DNA of 64,000 bases from Ancistrus triradiatus (GCA_025084515.1 JAJAGP010002186.1:1-64000); one strand, 5' to 3'. Positions 43,980-55,776 are shown, counted from the stretch's first letter. Notes: generated from the letters alone by a model not told the origin. Numbers and translations: made by a program.

Positions 43980-45579
43980 TAGTTGGGCAAAAAATGTATT
44001 TGGTAAGAGACTGATTGTGCAAGTTCTCCTACTTATGAAGATGAGAGAGGTCTGTAATTTTCATCATAGGTACACTTCAACTATGAGAGGCGGAATGAGA
44101 AAAGAAAATTCACAAAATCACATTGTATGATTTTGAAAGAATTTAATTGTAGGTTAGGGTGAAAAGTAAGAATTTTGTCAATAAATTTGGTTAAACTCAA
44201 TACTTTGTAACATAACCTTTGTTGGCAATGACAGAGGTCAAACGTTTCCTGTAAGTCTTCACCAGGTTTGCACACACTGTAGCTGGTATTTTGGCCCATT
44301 CCTCCATGCAGATCTCCTCTAGAGCAGTGATGTTTTGATGTGCAACACGGACTTTCAACTGCCTCTACAAATTTTCTATGGGGTTGAGGTCTGGAGACTG
44401 GCTAGGCCACTCCAGGACTTGAATGCTTTTACGTAGCCACTGCTTTGTTGCCCGAGTGGTGTGTCTGGGATCATTGTCATGCTGGAAGGCCCAGCCACGT
44501 TCCATCGTCAATGCTCTCACTGATGGAAGGAGGTTTTGGCTTAAAATCTCACGATACATGGCCCCGTTCATTCTTCCCTTAACACGGATCAGTTGTCCTG
44601 TCCCCTTTGCAGAAAAACAACCCCAAAGCATGATGTTTCCACCCCCATGCTTCACAGCAGGTATGGCACAACTCAGAATTCTTCTTCCTCCAAACACGAC
44701 GAGTTGAGTTTTTACCAAAAATTTCTATTTTAGTTTCATCTGACCACATGATATTCTCCAAATCCTCTTCTGGATCATCCATATGCTCTCTGGTAAACTT
44801 CAGACGGGCCTGGACATGTACTGGCTTAAGCAGGGGGACACGCCTGGCACTGCAGGACCTGAGTTCCTCTCTGCGTAGTGTGTTACTGATGGTAGCCTTT
44901 TTATTTGGTCCCAGCTCTCTGCAGGTCTTCATCAGGTCCCTCTGTGTAGTTCTGGGATTTTTGCTCACCGTTCTCATGATCATTTTGACCCCACGGGATA
45001 AGATCTTGCGTGGAGCCCCAGATCGAGGGAGATTATCAATGGTCTTACAATGTCTTACAATCACTCCCACAGTTGATTTATTCACACCAGCCTGCTTGCC
45101 TATTGTAGATTCACTCTTCCCAGCCTGCTGCAGGTGTACAGTTTTTTATTTTTTATTTTTGAAGTTTTTTTTTTTTCCCCCTGGTGTCCTTCGACAGCTC
45201 ATTGGTCTTGGCCATGTTAGACTTTGGAGTCTGACTGCTTGAGGCTGTGGACAGGTGTCTTTCATACAGATAATGAGGACAAACAGGTGCCATTAATGCA
45301 GGTAACAAGTGGAGGACAGAACAGCTTCTTAAAGAAGAAGTTACAGGTCTGTGAGAGCCAGAAATCTTGCTTGTTTGTGGGTGACCAAATACTTATTTTC
45401 CAACATGATTTACAATTAAGTTCTTTAAAAATCCTACAATGTGATTTCCTGGATTTTTTTTTTTTCCTCATTTTGTCTCTCATAGTTGAAGTGTACCTAT
45501 GATGAAAATTACAGACCTCTCTCATCTTTCTAAGTAGGAGAACTTCAGTGGCTGGCTAAAATACTTTTTTGCCTCACTG
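43980..45579 (-). mobile_element. Tc1-B transposon, full length
   Basis: 1.6 kb. The right end 'ttttttgcctcactg' is followed by TA (45580-45581). The left end 'gttgggcaaaaaatgtattt' is mutated from 'cagtggggcaaaaaagtat'. The inner 'caagttctcctactta' and 'tttcatcataggtacacttc' blocks are mirrored at both ends, giving TIRs of at least 100 bp. Confidence 0.92.
44081..45215 (-). pseudogene. Tc1-B transposase pseudogene (complete span)
   Basis: It starts MAKTNELSKDT at 45215, then an A-rich expansion (45140-45180) interrupts the N-terminus. 45085-44579 holds the second HTH (IVRHCKTIDNLPRSGAPRK) and IMWSDETKIEIFGKNSTR with the first Asp. After a frameshift near 44700, 44718-44365 has FQHDNDPRHTTRATKQWL (second Asp) and SPDLNPIENL (third acidic residue). 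A stop at 44365 and a deletion near 44340 precede the C-terminus (CHCQQRLCYKVL frame, about 44220). All three catalytic acids are present but in different frames. Confidence 0.92.
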
Positions 45580-45581
45580 TA

Positions 45582-46489
45582 CATATATGCAGGCTCGGGG
45601 TTAACATTGTGAAGCCAGACCAGTGGATACTGGCTGTCATATTCTCTTAGTTTTTTTGTGTGCATTGTATAGATTTTCTTTCTGTTTTGAGGCTGCTAGT
45701 GAACTAATAGTGCATGCTTAGATTTCCCATTACTCATTTTGGCGATTAAACCTATGAAATAATTAATTAATTCTGCCCTATTTACTGTGTTCTTCTAATT
45801 TCTTTCTCTTTTTTTAGTTTGTTTTCTCTCTCCCATTGGGTTTTTTTTTCAATATCTCATAAAATATGTGTTTCTAACACAGACTTTATGATCCTCTGCA
45901 GACCAGGGGGAGGAGGAGTGGCAGGATTGTAAAAAAAGCGTAGATTCAATACTCCATGAGACAGTATATTGCTAGCAAAGATTTTATGGTCTTCTCAAGG
46001 GGAGTTGGGGGTCTCTGGATTGCATTAAAGGCTAGAGGATACATTGATCATTGCATTTTGTTCATATTCAGCCAGTGACCAGGACCTTGCCCTGTTGGGG
46101 GGTGAACTGCATTATAATATTTTGATTTCCTGTTACCGATTCAGTCCAGAAATTCATACTGAGCAATTTGAAAAGGCGATCTAGAGATGATGCATGGATT
46201 TTAGAAGTGTGTTAGAAACTATATGTTCAGACAGTTTAGATGAACATCATTCAAAACAGCTTCTACTGTTTCTTGAACAGTTGATAAACCTGACACAGAA
46301 TCCAGCCATCAGCTGGATTCTAGCATTGATGAGGTAGTTATTCGGAAATATATATTTGGTAAAAATGACTTCTTTAAAAATGTAAAGTGAACATCTACAG
46401 GTTTACTTTAAATCTGTACCATCCAGAAAGAGTGACAACCAAATAATGCCGTGCCACAATCCCATACATTTAGATTTTGCTAGGCTGTA
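45582..46489. other. No recognised feature
   Basis: T-rich tracts near 45810-45850; otherwise featureless. Confidence 0.45.
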
Positions 46490-46850
46490 TGGCCAAAATT
46501 TGTGAACACCCATTTTAATTAGGCATGGAATCCATACTAAACTACCTCACTGCCTCTCAGTATGACTCGATCATAGGTTTTCATATACAACAAGTCAGTT
46601 CATAAAACCAAAGAAGTGCCAATTTTGATGGAGAACTTGTCTGGCTTGCACAGAGCCCTGACACCATTACATTATTTTGAGATGAATTGAAATGCATTGA
46701 TGAATTGAAATGAACAGTGAGCCTGGGCTTATTGTCCAACAGCATTGTCTGACCCTGCCTGGAAAGACTTTTCAGAAAAGTGAAGACTGCAGCAACAAAT
46801 AAAAACATGATAATAATACAGTCCTTGACAAGCACTATGTATTGTTATCT
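46490..46850 (+). mobile_element. Tc1-G fragment (C-terminal coding part)
   Basis: 'gcacagagccctgacaccatt', then 'tttgagatgaattgaaatgc', 'gcctgggcttattgtccaac' and 'ggaaagacttttcagaaaag' match a fish Tc1 family whose transposase C-terminal half reads WPAQSPDLNP and WDELE. All codons are scrambled by indels. A second fragment is at 62985-63345. Confidence 0.6.
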
Positions 46851-46852
46851 CT

Positions 46853-47245
46853 CATACTTCTTCTTATAATTGTTCTTCTACTATTTCTACTTCCACACAT
46901 TTCTGTGATTAATACAGCCCGAACTGCTTAATGTACAGACACGGTTCAAACACTGTTACTAGATAATCACTCTGTGTGGTGTGCTTTGTGTTTTGAAGAT
47001 GATCTGATTTATTGTTTTTAATATATTTAAGTTAAAATATCAAAAATCTCCCATAGAAATGCATTGACAAAATGTTCAGATTCAAATTTCAACCCCTGCA
47101 TGCATTCCAAAAGTATTGGGACACGCCCCTGCATATGGCCAAATGTATTGGCACAGGCCCTCGCATGCTACCAAAAGAATTTGGACATTCCACCACACAC
47201 GGCCAAAAGTACTGAGACACAAGTGATATTCTTTCCATTTGCCAC
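46853..47245. repeat. Dispersed repeat carrying a 4-unit 32-bp minisatellite
   Basis: 46853-47090 matches 54558-54745 ('ctaatacagccc' type block, 'gtgtggtgtgct', 'gttcagattcaaatttca'). From 47105 four units of exactly 32 bp follow (starts 47105, 47137, 47169, 47201), each with a 'ccaaaagtattgggacac'-like core. The right flank 'tttgccacatttca' is shared with 55104. Confidence 0.75.
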
Positions 47246-47919
47246 ATTTCAAGCTGGTGTAGTTCCTTCAGGAAAGGCAGATCTAGTTCTAATTTTGATC
47301 TAATTTTGGGTGTCTAAAGTAGGTTTGTTTAAAACCCCACTGCTCATCTATTTGGTGACAAAATCAAGTTGTTTTAGGTTTAGGTGCATTGAGACACTGG
47401 GCATGAACCTACCTCTGCATTATATCAAATATCTACAGGCATATTTAGAAGCATAAGAGTAACAAAGGTAGGAAAATTCCAATTAAATGAGAATCTGTAG
47501 TGTGATAATAGCAGTTTACAACTTTTGTTACAGTAGTTTTTAAATATTTAACAAACATTACTGAATAACTTTGTACCACATTACTGGCTCATGGTATGAT
47601 GGTGAAGTAGATAAGTGATGATATCAGTGGCAATGTGAGGGCAGGGTCTGTATTCATCCAGCATCTTCAAATTACTACAAAGCATCAAGTGCCGTAACTG
47701 AATAACCTCTTAGAAATTGCTGATGTTCTCTCTATATAGGAAACATTCATGTTCCCAGCCATAAGCAGAGCCCAACAGTGGCAGCTTGTTGCAGCCAACT
47801 TTCTACCTTCTGATATGCAGCCCAAAGCCTTGACCACTGTCAAAAAGTGTAATGTACGATCTACTAGTACTGCAGATGAGCACTGCTGGTTTTACATTTG
47901 CCCTTATGCACACAAATAT
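47246..47919. other. No recognised feature
   Basis: Spacer; a weak SINE-like patch ('cccaacagtggcagcttg') occurs at about 47770-47840. Confidence 0.45.
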
Positions 47920-48100
47920 GTCTTTTAGGAGATGTTCTTATCCACAGTGACTTGCAACTGATCTTACAGTCCAATCGATAGTGAGTTAAGGGCATTGGTG
48001 AAATGCCCAACAGTGGCAGCTTGGCAGAGGTTGTAGTTGAATCCTGGACCTTCTGGTCCACAGGCCAGTACCCTAACCTCAAAGCAATTACAGTCCCACA
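47920..48100 (-). mobile_element. SINE-1, diverged
   Basis: Minus-oriented: 'cttatccacagtgacttgc', 'caacagtggcagcttggcag', box B complement 'agttgaatcctggacc' and 'cagtccca' end. A further partial copy of the tail follows at about 48105-48145. Confidence 0.8.
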
Positions 48101-48149
48101 TTAGCATATGCCCTCATCCAGGAGACTTGCAGCTTGCAGCTAAAATTAA

Positions 48150-49030
48150 GCTCACAATTAGCAATTCAGAACCTTAAACATACATCAACTTACATTAAAC
48201 CTAAAATAGCTGGAGAAGCTGTGAATAAGTGCATAATAATTCTGAAGTATGCAGGTAAAGAAATCCATGTTGTAATGTAACTAATGCTACATTCCATGCA
48301 TCTTTAAGAGGGCGGACAGATGAAATGGGTCTGGTTGAACACCTTTGATATTTGGTGGGAATTAAATGATGTTCAGACAAATAATGCTTGCTCTGCACAG
48401 TATGGCCATACACTGGATAAATCTCGACACTTGTTGGTTTTTAACTCGAGATAATGATGTTATCATGGGTTAACCAGTGCTATCCCAGGGATCATGTACA
48501 CACAGAACTGGGGACTGGAATTTGGAGGTGATTTGGATGCAGTACATTGATTGGTTTTCTCCTTTTCTTTCAACAGTAATATGGTGTGTCCCAGTAGCAT
48601 GGGTATGGGCGAACTACCAGCTTGTGAAAGTAGGTTCCAGAAGTAGGTAGTAACATGTTGGATTTACTCCAGTGGTGTCATCAGAGCCGCTTTGCTTTGG
48701 CTCGTGCCCACTAAAATCAAGTTGGTAAAAAGTTAATTTTATCCTGCATTGCAGAGCAGAACTACAGGACACGCAACGCAAATTCACAACAGGTACTACA
48801 TTTCCCATAATGACCCAGCATTTTTCTAAAAACTTGAGTGACTAACGCTTTCTGTCAGAGCCATTTGTCTTTTCGCATGGATTAATGGACACTTGCAAAT
48901 ATTTAAAAGAAATTCAGCCATGCTGCAGTCAAGGTATTAGTATCTCATAGCTATATGTTTAAGAACACTAAAGCAAAGGCAGTCATTAAACTACAAATGG
49001 GATCAGTTACATTAGCATAAGCAAAATTTA
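48150..49030. other. No recognised feature
   Basis: Apparently single-copy DNA; no coding signal. Confidence 0.45.
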
Positions 49031-49160
49031 TGCAATTAATTAAAAAAAAAAATCATTAGTATTAATTTGTTCTTCATTTCTCATCCATGAGTAATGATGC
49101 AATTAATAAAAAAAAAATCATTAGTGTTAATTTGTTCTTCATTTCTCATCCAGAGTAACG
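49031..49160. repeat. 67-bp tandem duplication
   Basis: Units start with tgcaattaat at 49031 and 49098. They share a poly-A run, 'aatcattagt' and 'ttaatttgttcttcatttct', differing by only a few bases, so the duplication is recent. It lies at the left edge of R2 copy 2. Confidence 0.9.
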
Positions 49161-49330
49161 CCCACTTTGGTGTTAAATCACTTAATCTATTTAGTGTTGC
49201 TTATTTTTATGCACATTTGTGCCCCTATGTCTGATTGGCAGGCAGAGATGTACAGTTCTATGTGCACCTCAGTATGACAAGTAGTATAGAAACTCCCCTG
49301 GTTTACTCCATTATATCTACTTAGGTAACT
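49038..49330 (+). repeat. Dispersed repeat R2, copy 2
   Basis: Same sequence as the reverse complement of 25890-26110, here with its left end duplicated in tandem. Shared blocks include 'gttaaatcacttaatctatt' and 'tgtgcccct' followed by 'gattggcaggcagag'. Confidence 0.7.
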
Positions 49331-49569
49331 GGTTTTGAATGGCCACAGGACCTTACCTCCAAAGCTTAGTGACTGATCTCCAAGGAAAAACTCGGGCATG
49401 CAAATTGGCCCATGTATAATTTTACTTATTTTTATATTGCTTTGTTAGGTGATGCACATTTTAATCTTGGTGTATGCATATGGCAGACCACTCCTCCTCC
49501 GTCCATTTGGTGGATGTTCTCAAAAATATGACAAGATCACACTTTAATTTGGAAGGTTATGGATTAAAA

Positions 49570-51640
49570 TCTTTACGATGCTCCATCTGTATGAGAAGTG
49601 GGAAAAGAGGCGTGGCACAATAGCTGTCACGGAGATTAAGTGTTGCTTGGGACTCTCAGATTGTCTGAGTATTGCTCAAGGAGTGCACATCCTCTACTGC
49701 GGGCATCATCACCATTATTACCATAGTCATCAACACCATTGTCATCAGTGCCAGCGAGACCCATTAAAGGGCAGCGGTTTGATTAAAAGTGGCCTTGCGA
49801 GGCGGCACTCGTGATCCTCAATCATCATTAGCTGCTGAGTTTGCCTCGGCTTCACCTGTTCTCCGGAACAGCTGTGGAAGGATGAATGTTTCTGTCAGAA
49901 ACTATGTCAAGATGATCTCTGAAAGTTGGAACAGATGCATAACAATGAGACCATCCTTACATCCCTCATACTTTATCTAGTTATATTTCCCCTGGTCTGC
50001 TCTGCTTGGGCTCCTGCTGCTGAGTGCCTATAAATGGGCAGGCGCTCAGCAGGGTGTGGAGTTAAATACAAAGTTGGAGGCTCTGTGCTATATCAAATTG
50101 GCAGCGGATTAGGTCTCTTCAAGTAACAGTATCTATCTCTATAGAGTACAGGCGAGCATCAACAGCACATGCTTTGATCACTGCATCATATACTATCAAG
50201 CCCTCCTACTGGTGTGTTCTTTTTGCTTAATGGTTCTGTCTCTCTCGGATTCAGATTCAAAGTTGCTTTATTGGCATGCTTGTAGTGACAGCAATATTGA
50301 TAAAGCACTACAACAATATATATAAGGATGTATACTATTAAAATAAAATTAAATGGTCTCTCTCTCGCTTTCTCTCTCTTGCTTTCTCTCACTTACTCTC
50401 ACTCTTTCTCCCTGCCCTCCATAGGGCTCTGCAATGTTGACCTGCATAACAAGCAGAGGTATCTATGGGCAGGTCTTGTAACATACTGGTTGAGGTTGTG
50501 ACAGGTTCTTACCCCATCAGACAAGTGGTCCATATTACCGATGCTGCCCAGACTGGGAACAAAGAATAGACGGGCTTTGAAATGCACCGGTGGACATATC
50601 AGACCTTGTTTGTCCCTCAGCACAGCTTGAGATTCAGTCTAAATTAAATGTTTTTTCCAAATACATTCTATTAAGCTCCAAACCAGATATACTGATATCT
50701 TTCTCTCTAGAGATTTCTTTCTTTCCCCCTCTCTCTACCTCACATTATTTCTCCTCCGCTCTCTCTCCCATGATTCCCTCATCTTTTCCCGAGCAGCATT
50801 TCACGCTCCAATGGACACCCTTTTCCATCCTACTTTAGGCACTTCTCCTATGAACCTCAGTCAGTTTAATGATAATACCTCCCTGCTAACACCCGCTCCC
50901 CAGGTTGCCTGGAAACCCCTAATCAAGTGACAGCGAGAATAAATCCTCACCCCCTCACCACCAAACCCAAACCTACCAAGACGGTATCAATAGCCTCGGC
51001 CAGAATACACATTTATTTTATTGCTTACTCTTTATGCAAGTGGACACTATGGCCATAAAACAGTGTCCTTCCTCTGTCTTGGCCCATTCATTTAGTGTGT
51101 TTAATCATAGCTAGTGGTGTAACAGTGAAGGTTGCCATACGCTGTACTCAATAAGATAAGGATTGCTAGCCTATAAGCTAACAGCACTGAGCCTCATTGA
51201 TTTCTTTTGGTAAACCAAGCCAGTAGGCACTGCCTAAGACATTGCCTTAATCTCCCCGTTTCTGAATCAAACACAAAGGGAAAGAAGAGAGCTCAGCGAA
51301 GGGAAATCAAATCCAAGGTGTACTCACATCTTACAGCAGATCCCCAGGCTTATGGTTCTGTTAAGCAAAATGTTCTGCACAGAAATGACGAAGGAGGGGC
51401 AGCGATGCGCTCAAATAGCTCTCAAAGTTTTCAGATCATATAAGAATGTTTAATTTCTGAAAATGCCATGGGATCTTTCTCTGTCTCTCCACTTGCATTA
51501 AATGAATGTTTTTGTATTCTTCATAATATTGTGTTCTCTTAATTTATTACAGTCTATATTTTATTACGTTTTACTTAATTTATTATATCTTCTTTCAATT
51601 TTCCGCTTAAGTTTTTATATTTAGCATATTTGTATTTAAA
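49570..51640. promoter_or_regulatory. Repeat-poor block, candidate conserved regulatory DNA
   Basis: Apart from one TC-rich tract this stretch contains no SINE, Tc1 or retroelement that I recognise. It has dense homeodomain-like words such as 'cccattaaag', 'gattaaaagtgg' and 'atcatcattagctgctgag' (49755-49840), and 'cctataaatgggcagg' near 50027. Its base composition is more balanced than its surroundings. This is the look of non-coding elements under constraint near developmental genes. No ORF in it resembles a protein. Purely inferential without alignment. Confidence 0.3.
50355..50412. repeat. (TC)n-rich imperfect microsatellite
   Basis: tctctctctcgctttctctc-type pyrimidine tract with several interruptions. 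Confidence 0.9.
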
Positions 51641-51695
51641 CTGTTATTCCAAACCAGTGGTTCCCTGCTGGGAGTGCAACAACAAGTAGAACTTG

Positions 51696-51892
51696 TTGGA
51701 CTGGATAGCCTAGCGGTTAAGGTACTGGACTATGGACCAGAAGGTCCAGGGTTTAAATCCCACCTCTGCCAAGCTGCCACTGTTGGTTCCTTGAGCAAGA
51801 CCCTTAATCCACAATTGCTTGGATTGTAAGACTGTACCAATTGTAAGTCGCTCTGGATAAGGGCGTCTGATAAATGCTGTAAATGTAAATGT
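51696..51892 (+). mobile_element. SINE-1
   Basis: Complete copy with head 'gactggatagcctagcggtt', box B 'gggtttaaatccc' and tail 'taaatgctgtaaatgtaaat'. The box B carries a C-to-T change relative to the copies at 25508 and 32041. Confidence 0.92.
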
Positions 51893-52104
51893 AAGATACT
51901 TAATGTATGTCACTTGTAATAATTCCACTGTAATGGTGATTTGTTTTGTCAGGGTTCAACAGTAATGACAGGCTGAATGCTCAGGGTTAGTAAAATGTGA
52001 CGTTGGGACAGCAGCATGAGACATAGCTTGCCAGTGGGCAAGTTTATGCATGTGTGTGTGTGGGTGTTTGGTGGTTGGCACAGTGTAACTGAGGCCAAAA
52101 TGAA

Positions 52105-52345
52105 TTAAATGTGGTCTGGGTTCTTTCTGTGTGGAGTCTGCATGTTCTCCCCATGTCTGCGTCGGTTTACTCTGGTACTCCGGTTTCCTCCCACAGTCCA
52201 AAGACGTGTTAATTGATTACTCGAAATTGCCCTTGACTTGAGTGGAGATGTATATGACTAGTCTTGAGGTAACATTGTGTGTTTGTCGCTGAAATGGCCA
52301 CTGATGCTGATAACGACCTTAAATAAACCAAATAAACAAAGTGAA
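52105..52345 (+). mobile_element. Long SINE, head missing
   Basis: Contains 'ctgtgtggagtctgcatgtt', 'ctccccatgtctgcg' and 'ggtttcctcccacagtccaa', the best conserved body block of the V-SINE-like family, and ends 'aaataaaccaaataaac'. Confidence 0.78.
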
Positions 52346-52611
52346 TTAACTTGAATGTTTAACCCTTCTTCATGTAGAGCAATAGTGTTATCCGGTCCTG
52401 CATCCAGTCAAAAGAAACCAATGATTATTATTTCCGGTACCAGTTCCTGCCCCACACATGATGTTCATCCGCTGTAGCTCCACTCAAGCTGCTTCCGTCA
52501 TCAGCTCCAGCCCCACCATACCCGGGCCACTTAATGCCGATGTGCATGCTTCACATTTTATTCGAACTGTGACTCCATGACTTTAGTTTCATTCTTAGAT
52601 TTATCATCTAC

Positions 52612-52828
52612 ACCACTCAAGGAGGTTGGGTCCCTTTTTGAGTCTTGGTCCTCCTTAGGTTTCTTCCTATAACACTCAGGGAGTTTTTCCTTGCCACTGT
52701 CGCCCTAGGCTTGCTCAATTTGGGATTGGACGTAGTTATTAGGAGATAATCTAAACTTGTAAAGTTGCTTTGAGACAATGCTCCATTGTAAAAAGCGCTA
52801 TATAAATAAATCTGACTTGACTTGACTT
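52612..52828 (+). mobile_element. LINE/SINE 3' tail repeat, copy 2
   Basis: Nearly identical to 19073-19289, including the same (acttg)n end and 'attaggagataatctaaact'. The low divergence suggests recent copying of both. Confidence 0.78.
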
Positions 52829-53449
52829 GGTTTGTTGAAAAGAATGTCATAGTGAGGCATGAAAACTACAGAAGCAAAACGAGTCCCCAGCTTTACTCCG
52901 TCAGGAATGGATCGATATTTACCCAAAATGTTCTGCAAAGTTTGCAAGGAATACCCTAACAAAACAGACAAAAGTGGTTCTATTTTGTTGGAACTACAAC
53001 TTTTAGAAAACTGTCTAAAAGTTAAATATATTTGCTAATATGTGCTTATTTATTTGTGGGGGGGGGGGAGCTAGTTGTAAACTGGTTTGAGACAGTTTGA
53101 GTCTGTTGGAAAAAGCGTTGTATACGTGTATATAAATTCGTCTTGACTTAAATTTTTGTATATTCATACTACTGTGATTGAATATACTGCATAAAGTACA
53201 TTTACATGTACAAATAAATGTACTTCAGACATCCAGCAAATTTACATGCAATCAAATAACAGGAGGATAAAACATGAAAAGAAACTTTGTGTTAAAAACC
53301 ACTTATCCGTGATAAAATTAATGTAATGCATGGCCATAAGTGGCTTATTGCTTTTATAAAGGGGCCACAACACAATTCGATTAAACACCAGTGAGTAACA
53401 ACAAAATGTATTATTATTTATTTTTGCCTGTATGAGATTGGGTGTTTCT
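52829..53449. other. Mostly unannotated
   Basis: A (G)10 homopolymer at about 53058-53067. 53085-53145 ('tttgagacagtttgagtctg' and 'gttgtatacgtgtatataaa') is a decayed tail of the same LINE/SINE family as 52612. Confidence 0.45.
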
Positions 53450-53559
53450 AAAGTGTCAGTAAAGTGTGACTGTATGTGTAATTGTGTATTTGTCCGTGCA
53501 TGTGCCCTGCGATGGTTTGCCATGTGGTCTAGTGTTGGTTCCTGCCTTATGCCCTGACA
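53450..53559 (+). mobile_element. Long SINE 3' fragment
   Basis: 'gtgccctgcgatggtttgcc' and 'tagtgttggttcctgcctta' match the tail of the V-SINE-like family. Confidence 0.6.
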
Positions 53560-53613
53560 TTTGCATTTACATTTACAGCATTTAGCAGACACCCTTATCC
53601 AGAGCGACTTACA
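53560..53613 (-). mobile_element. SINE-1 3' fragment
   Basis: 'tttacagcatttagcagaca' then 'cccttatccagagcgactta' is the SINE-1 tail only. It directly abuts the Tc1-B scrap. Confidence 0.85.
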
Positions 53614-53628
53614 ATTAAGCCAGTACAT

Positions 53629-53842
53629 GCCCTGCTTAAGCCAGTACATGTCCAGGCCCGTCTGAACTTTGCCAGAGAGCATATGGATGATCCAGAAGAG
53701 AACTGGGAGAATATCATACGGTAAAATGAAACCAAAATAGATGTTTTTGGTAAAAACTCAACTCGTCGTGTTTGGAGGAAGAAGAATGCTGAGTTGCATC
53801 CCAAGAACACCATACCTACTGTGAAGCATGAGGGTGGAAACA
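53629..53842 (+). pseudogene. Tc1-B transposase fragment sandwiched between SINEs
   Basis: The plus strand encodes a stretch ending in HVQARLNFAREHMDDPEENW, then the first catalytic region with the Trp-Ser-Asp replaced (ENIIR, stop, NETKIDVFGKN), then STRRVWRKKNAELHPKNTIP. It lacks TIRs and both gene ends and stops where a SINE-1 begins. A short 'ttaagccagtacatg' repeat occurs at its left edge (53614 and 53637). Confidence 0.85.
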
Positions 53843-54036
53843 TTACATTTACAGCATTTAGCAGACGCCCTTATCCAGAGCGACTTACAATTGATACAGT
53901 CTTACAATCCAAGCAATTGTGGGTTAAGGGTCTTGCTCAAGGACCCAACAGTGGCAGCTTGCCAGAGGTGGGATTTGAACCCTGGACCTTCTGGTCCAAA
54001 GTCCAGTACCTTACCCGCTAGGCTACCACAGTCCCA
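53843..54036 (-). mobile_element. SINE-1
   Basis: Complete minus copy from 'attacatttacagcattta' to 'ctaccacagtccca', closely matching the copy at 19521. Confidence 0.92.
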
Positions 54037-54557
54037 CTGACCCTCTGTGAACCTGAATTGAATTAAGTAGATATGAATTTTTTATTACAGCATACACATT
54101 CTGTTTAATATTGTATACTCTGTTATTTACTACGTCTATTACGACTTCATGTAACAGAATAGCAGGTCTAAAGAAGGATGTATAATATTTAGACTTAGTG
54201 AGACGTGCGCTACTGGATATGTGTTACTGGTATTTTTTTAATTCAGACATCACACATCAGCTTAACAGGTTTGAAGAACACACCGCACTCTGCTTCATCA
54301 CACATGCTCTTTCATACTACTCATACGTTTTCTGACACAGCCCCTACAGATGTGCCTCCTATGCTCTGAGTTGTTTGTCAGTGTGCTGAGAGGGGCCATC
54401 GCACATACCAAAACCAGCTACTTTTGAGGAACTTTCTCAGCCTCTGGTGTAAATGGCTATGGATGAAACATTGATGGTTTGTGAATTAGCTTGAAAGTGC
54501 TGGATGATTAAAAACAATGGAGATAGCGTACAGAATTGCTTTAATTATAGTATATTG
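54037..54557. other. No recognised feature
   Basis: Spacer without repeats or coding signal. Confidence 0.45.
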
Positions 54558-55125
54558 TTATCCCTTTATTATCCCTTCTTCTTATTCTTCCACACGTTTC
54601 TGAGACTAATACAGCCCCAAATGCTTAACGCACAGACACGTGGCGTAGATTATCCCACTGTGTGGTGTGCTATCTATTTTTAACATATTTAATAGATTGA
54701 AGTTTAAAGTTTAAAAACGTTCAGATTCAAATTTCATCCTACAAAATTTCACAGACTCAGAGCAGCTGCACACAGTCACCCCTAACCCCTCTGTGTTCCC
54801 ATATACATACGTATACTAAACCAAACGCACATGTGTCCAAAAGTACTTGGACACACTCCCACATGGCCAAAAGGATTATGAAAAAACTTGATTGAGGCCA
54901 AAAGTATTTGGACACAAAACCACAGGTGGTCAAATGTATATAGACACAAACCCACATGTGGCCAAAAGTACTGTGACACAACCCCACTTGGCCAAAAGAA
55001 TTGGGAAACAAACCCGGTTGAGGCCAAAAGTATTGAGACACGAACCCGCATGTGGTCAAAAAAATTGGTACACACACCCACGTGGCCAAAAGTATTCGCA
55101 TTTTTGCCACATTTCATGTTTATAT
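54558..55125. repeat. Dispersed repeat carrying a 9-unit minisatellite
   Basis: 54558-54745 matches 46853-47090. The array has nine units of 30-32 bp with starts at 54835, 54865, 54897, 54928, 54960, 54990, 55022, 55054 and 55084. The consensus is 'ggccaaaagtattgggacac' plus 'aaacccacatgt'. ORFs over it show a repeated FGHV/FWPH pattern only because the unit is repeated. Confidence 0.85.
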
Positions 55126-55244
55126 AACACTCTGGGGACCAAATATCCCTACAAAGATGGAAAGATCTGACATCTTTTTACCTTGTTGGGAGATGTTGCT
55201 GAGAGCACTGGGAATACTACATTTCATGCTTGTGAGTGAGCAAG

Positions 55245-55380
55245 AGAATGTTCCCTCTGATGGACTAACGCTCTGTCTAGATTTGTTTCCTGCCTTCTTC
55301 ACTGTACTGCTGGTTAGGTCCTGGACCTCCAGTGGGTTAGAATTGGATTAAGCAGTTATGGAAAGTGAATGTCTGAGTGA
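55245..55380 (+). mobile_element. Long SINE 3' fragment
   Basis: 'ttccctctgatggactaacg', 'tttcctgccttc', 'ggattaagcagttatggaaa' and 'gtgaatgtctga' match the SINE tail. Confidence 0.65.
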
Positions 55381-55774
55381 GTTGTGTTGTCAGTGATTGG
55401 ACATTTTAGTCATTCTTAGTCATTCTAACATTGCACATACAAATGAACACAATTTGCACTCTTTAATATCATGCTATTATCCTTTCTGCTACCACCACAT
55501 ATGACTTAACATTACTGATCTCAATTTGGAGATTTCTGCTAGCATTAGTCTTTAAGTCACTTCGGTAAAGGCCGGCTCGTAATTGGTTGAATTATATTAA
55601 GTTACAAAATCAACAAATGTGATTGGCAGTGTTATTGGTTGGACATGTACAGTAACTTGTGACATAATTGCTGTGTTCCTTTTGGATAAAAACAAGCGTT
55701 TTGAGCAAATGTTCATTGCAGTATAAATTTGTCACTTTCTATGAAATACAGGACAAATGTACATATTTTAAAAA
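55381..55774. other. No recognised feature
   Basis: Spacer up to the Tc1-A terminus. Confidence 0.45.
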
Positions 55775-55776
55775 TA

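Noticed and set aside
44748..45242. 164-codon plus-strand ORF
   Set aside because: Antisense to the Tc1-B transposase N-terminal half; no independent similarity.
54757..55170. Overlapping repeat-proteins on both strands with FGHV/FWPH patterns
   Set aside because: The pattern is produced by the 30-32-bp minisatellite being open in several frames.
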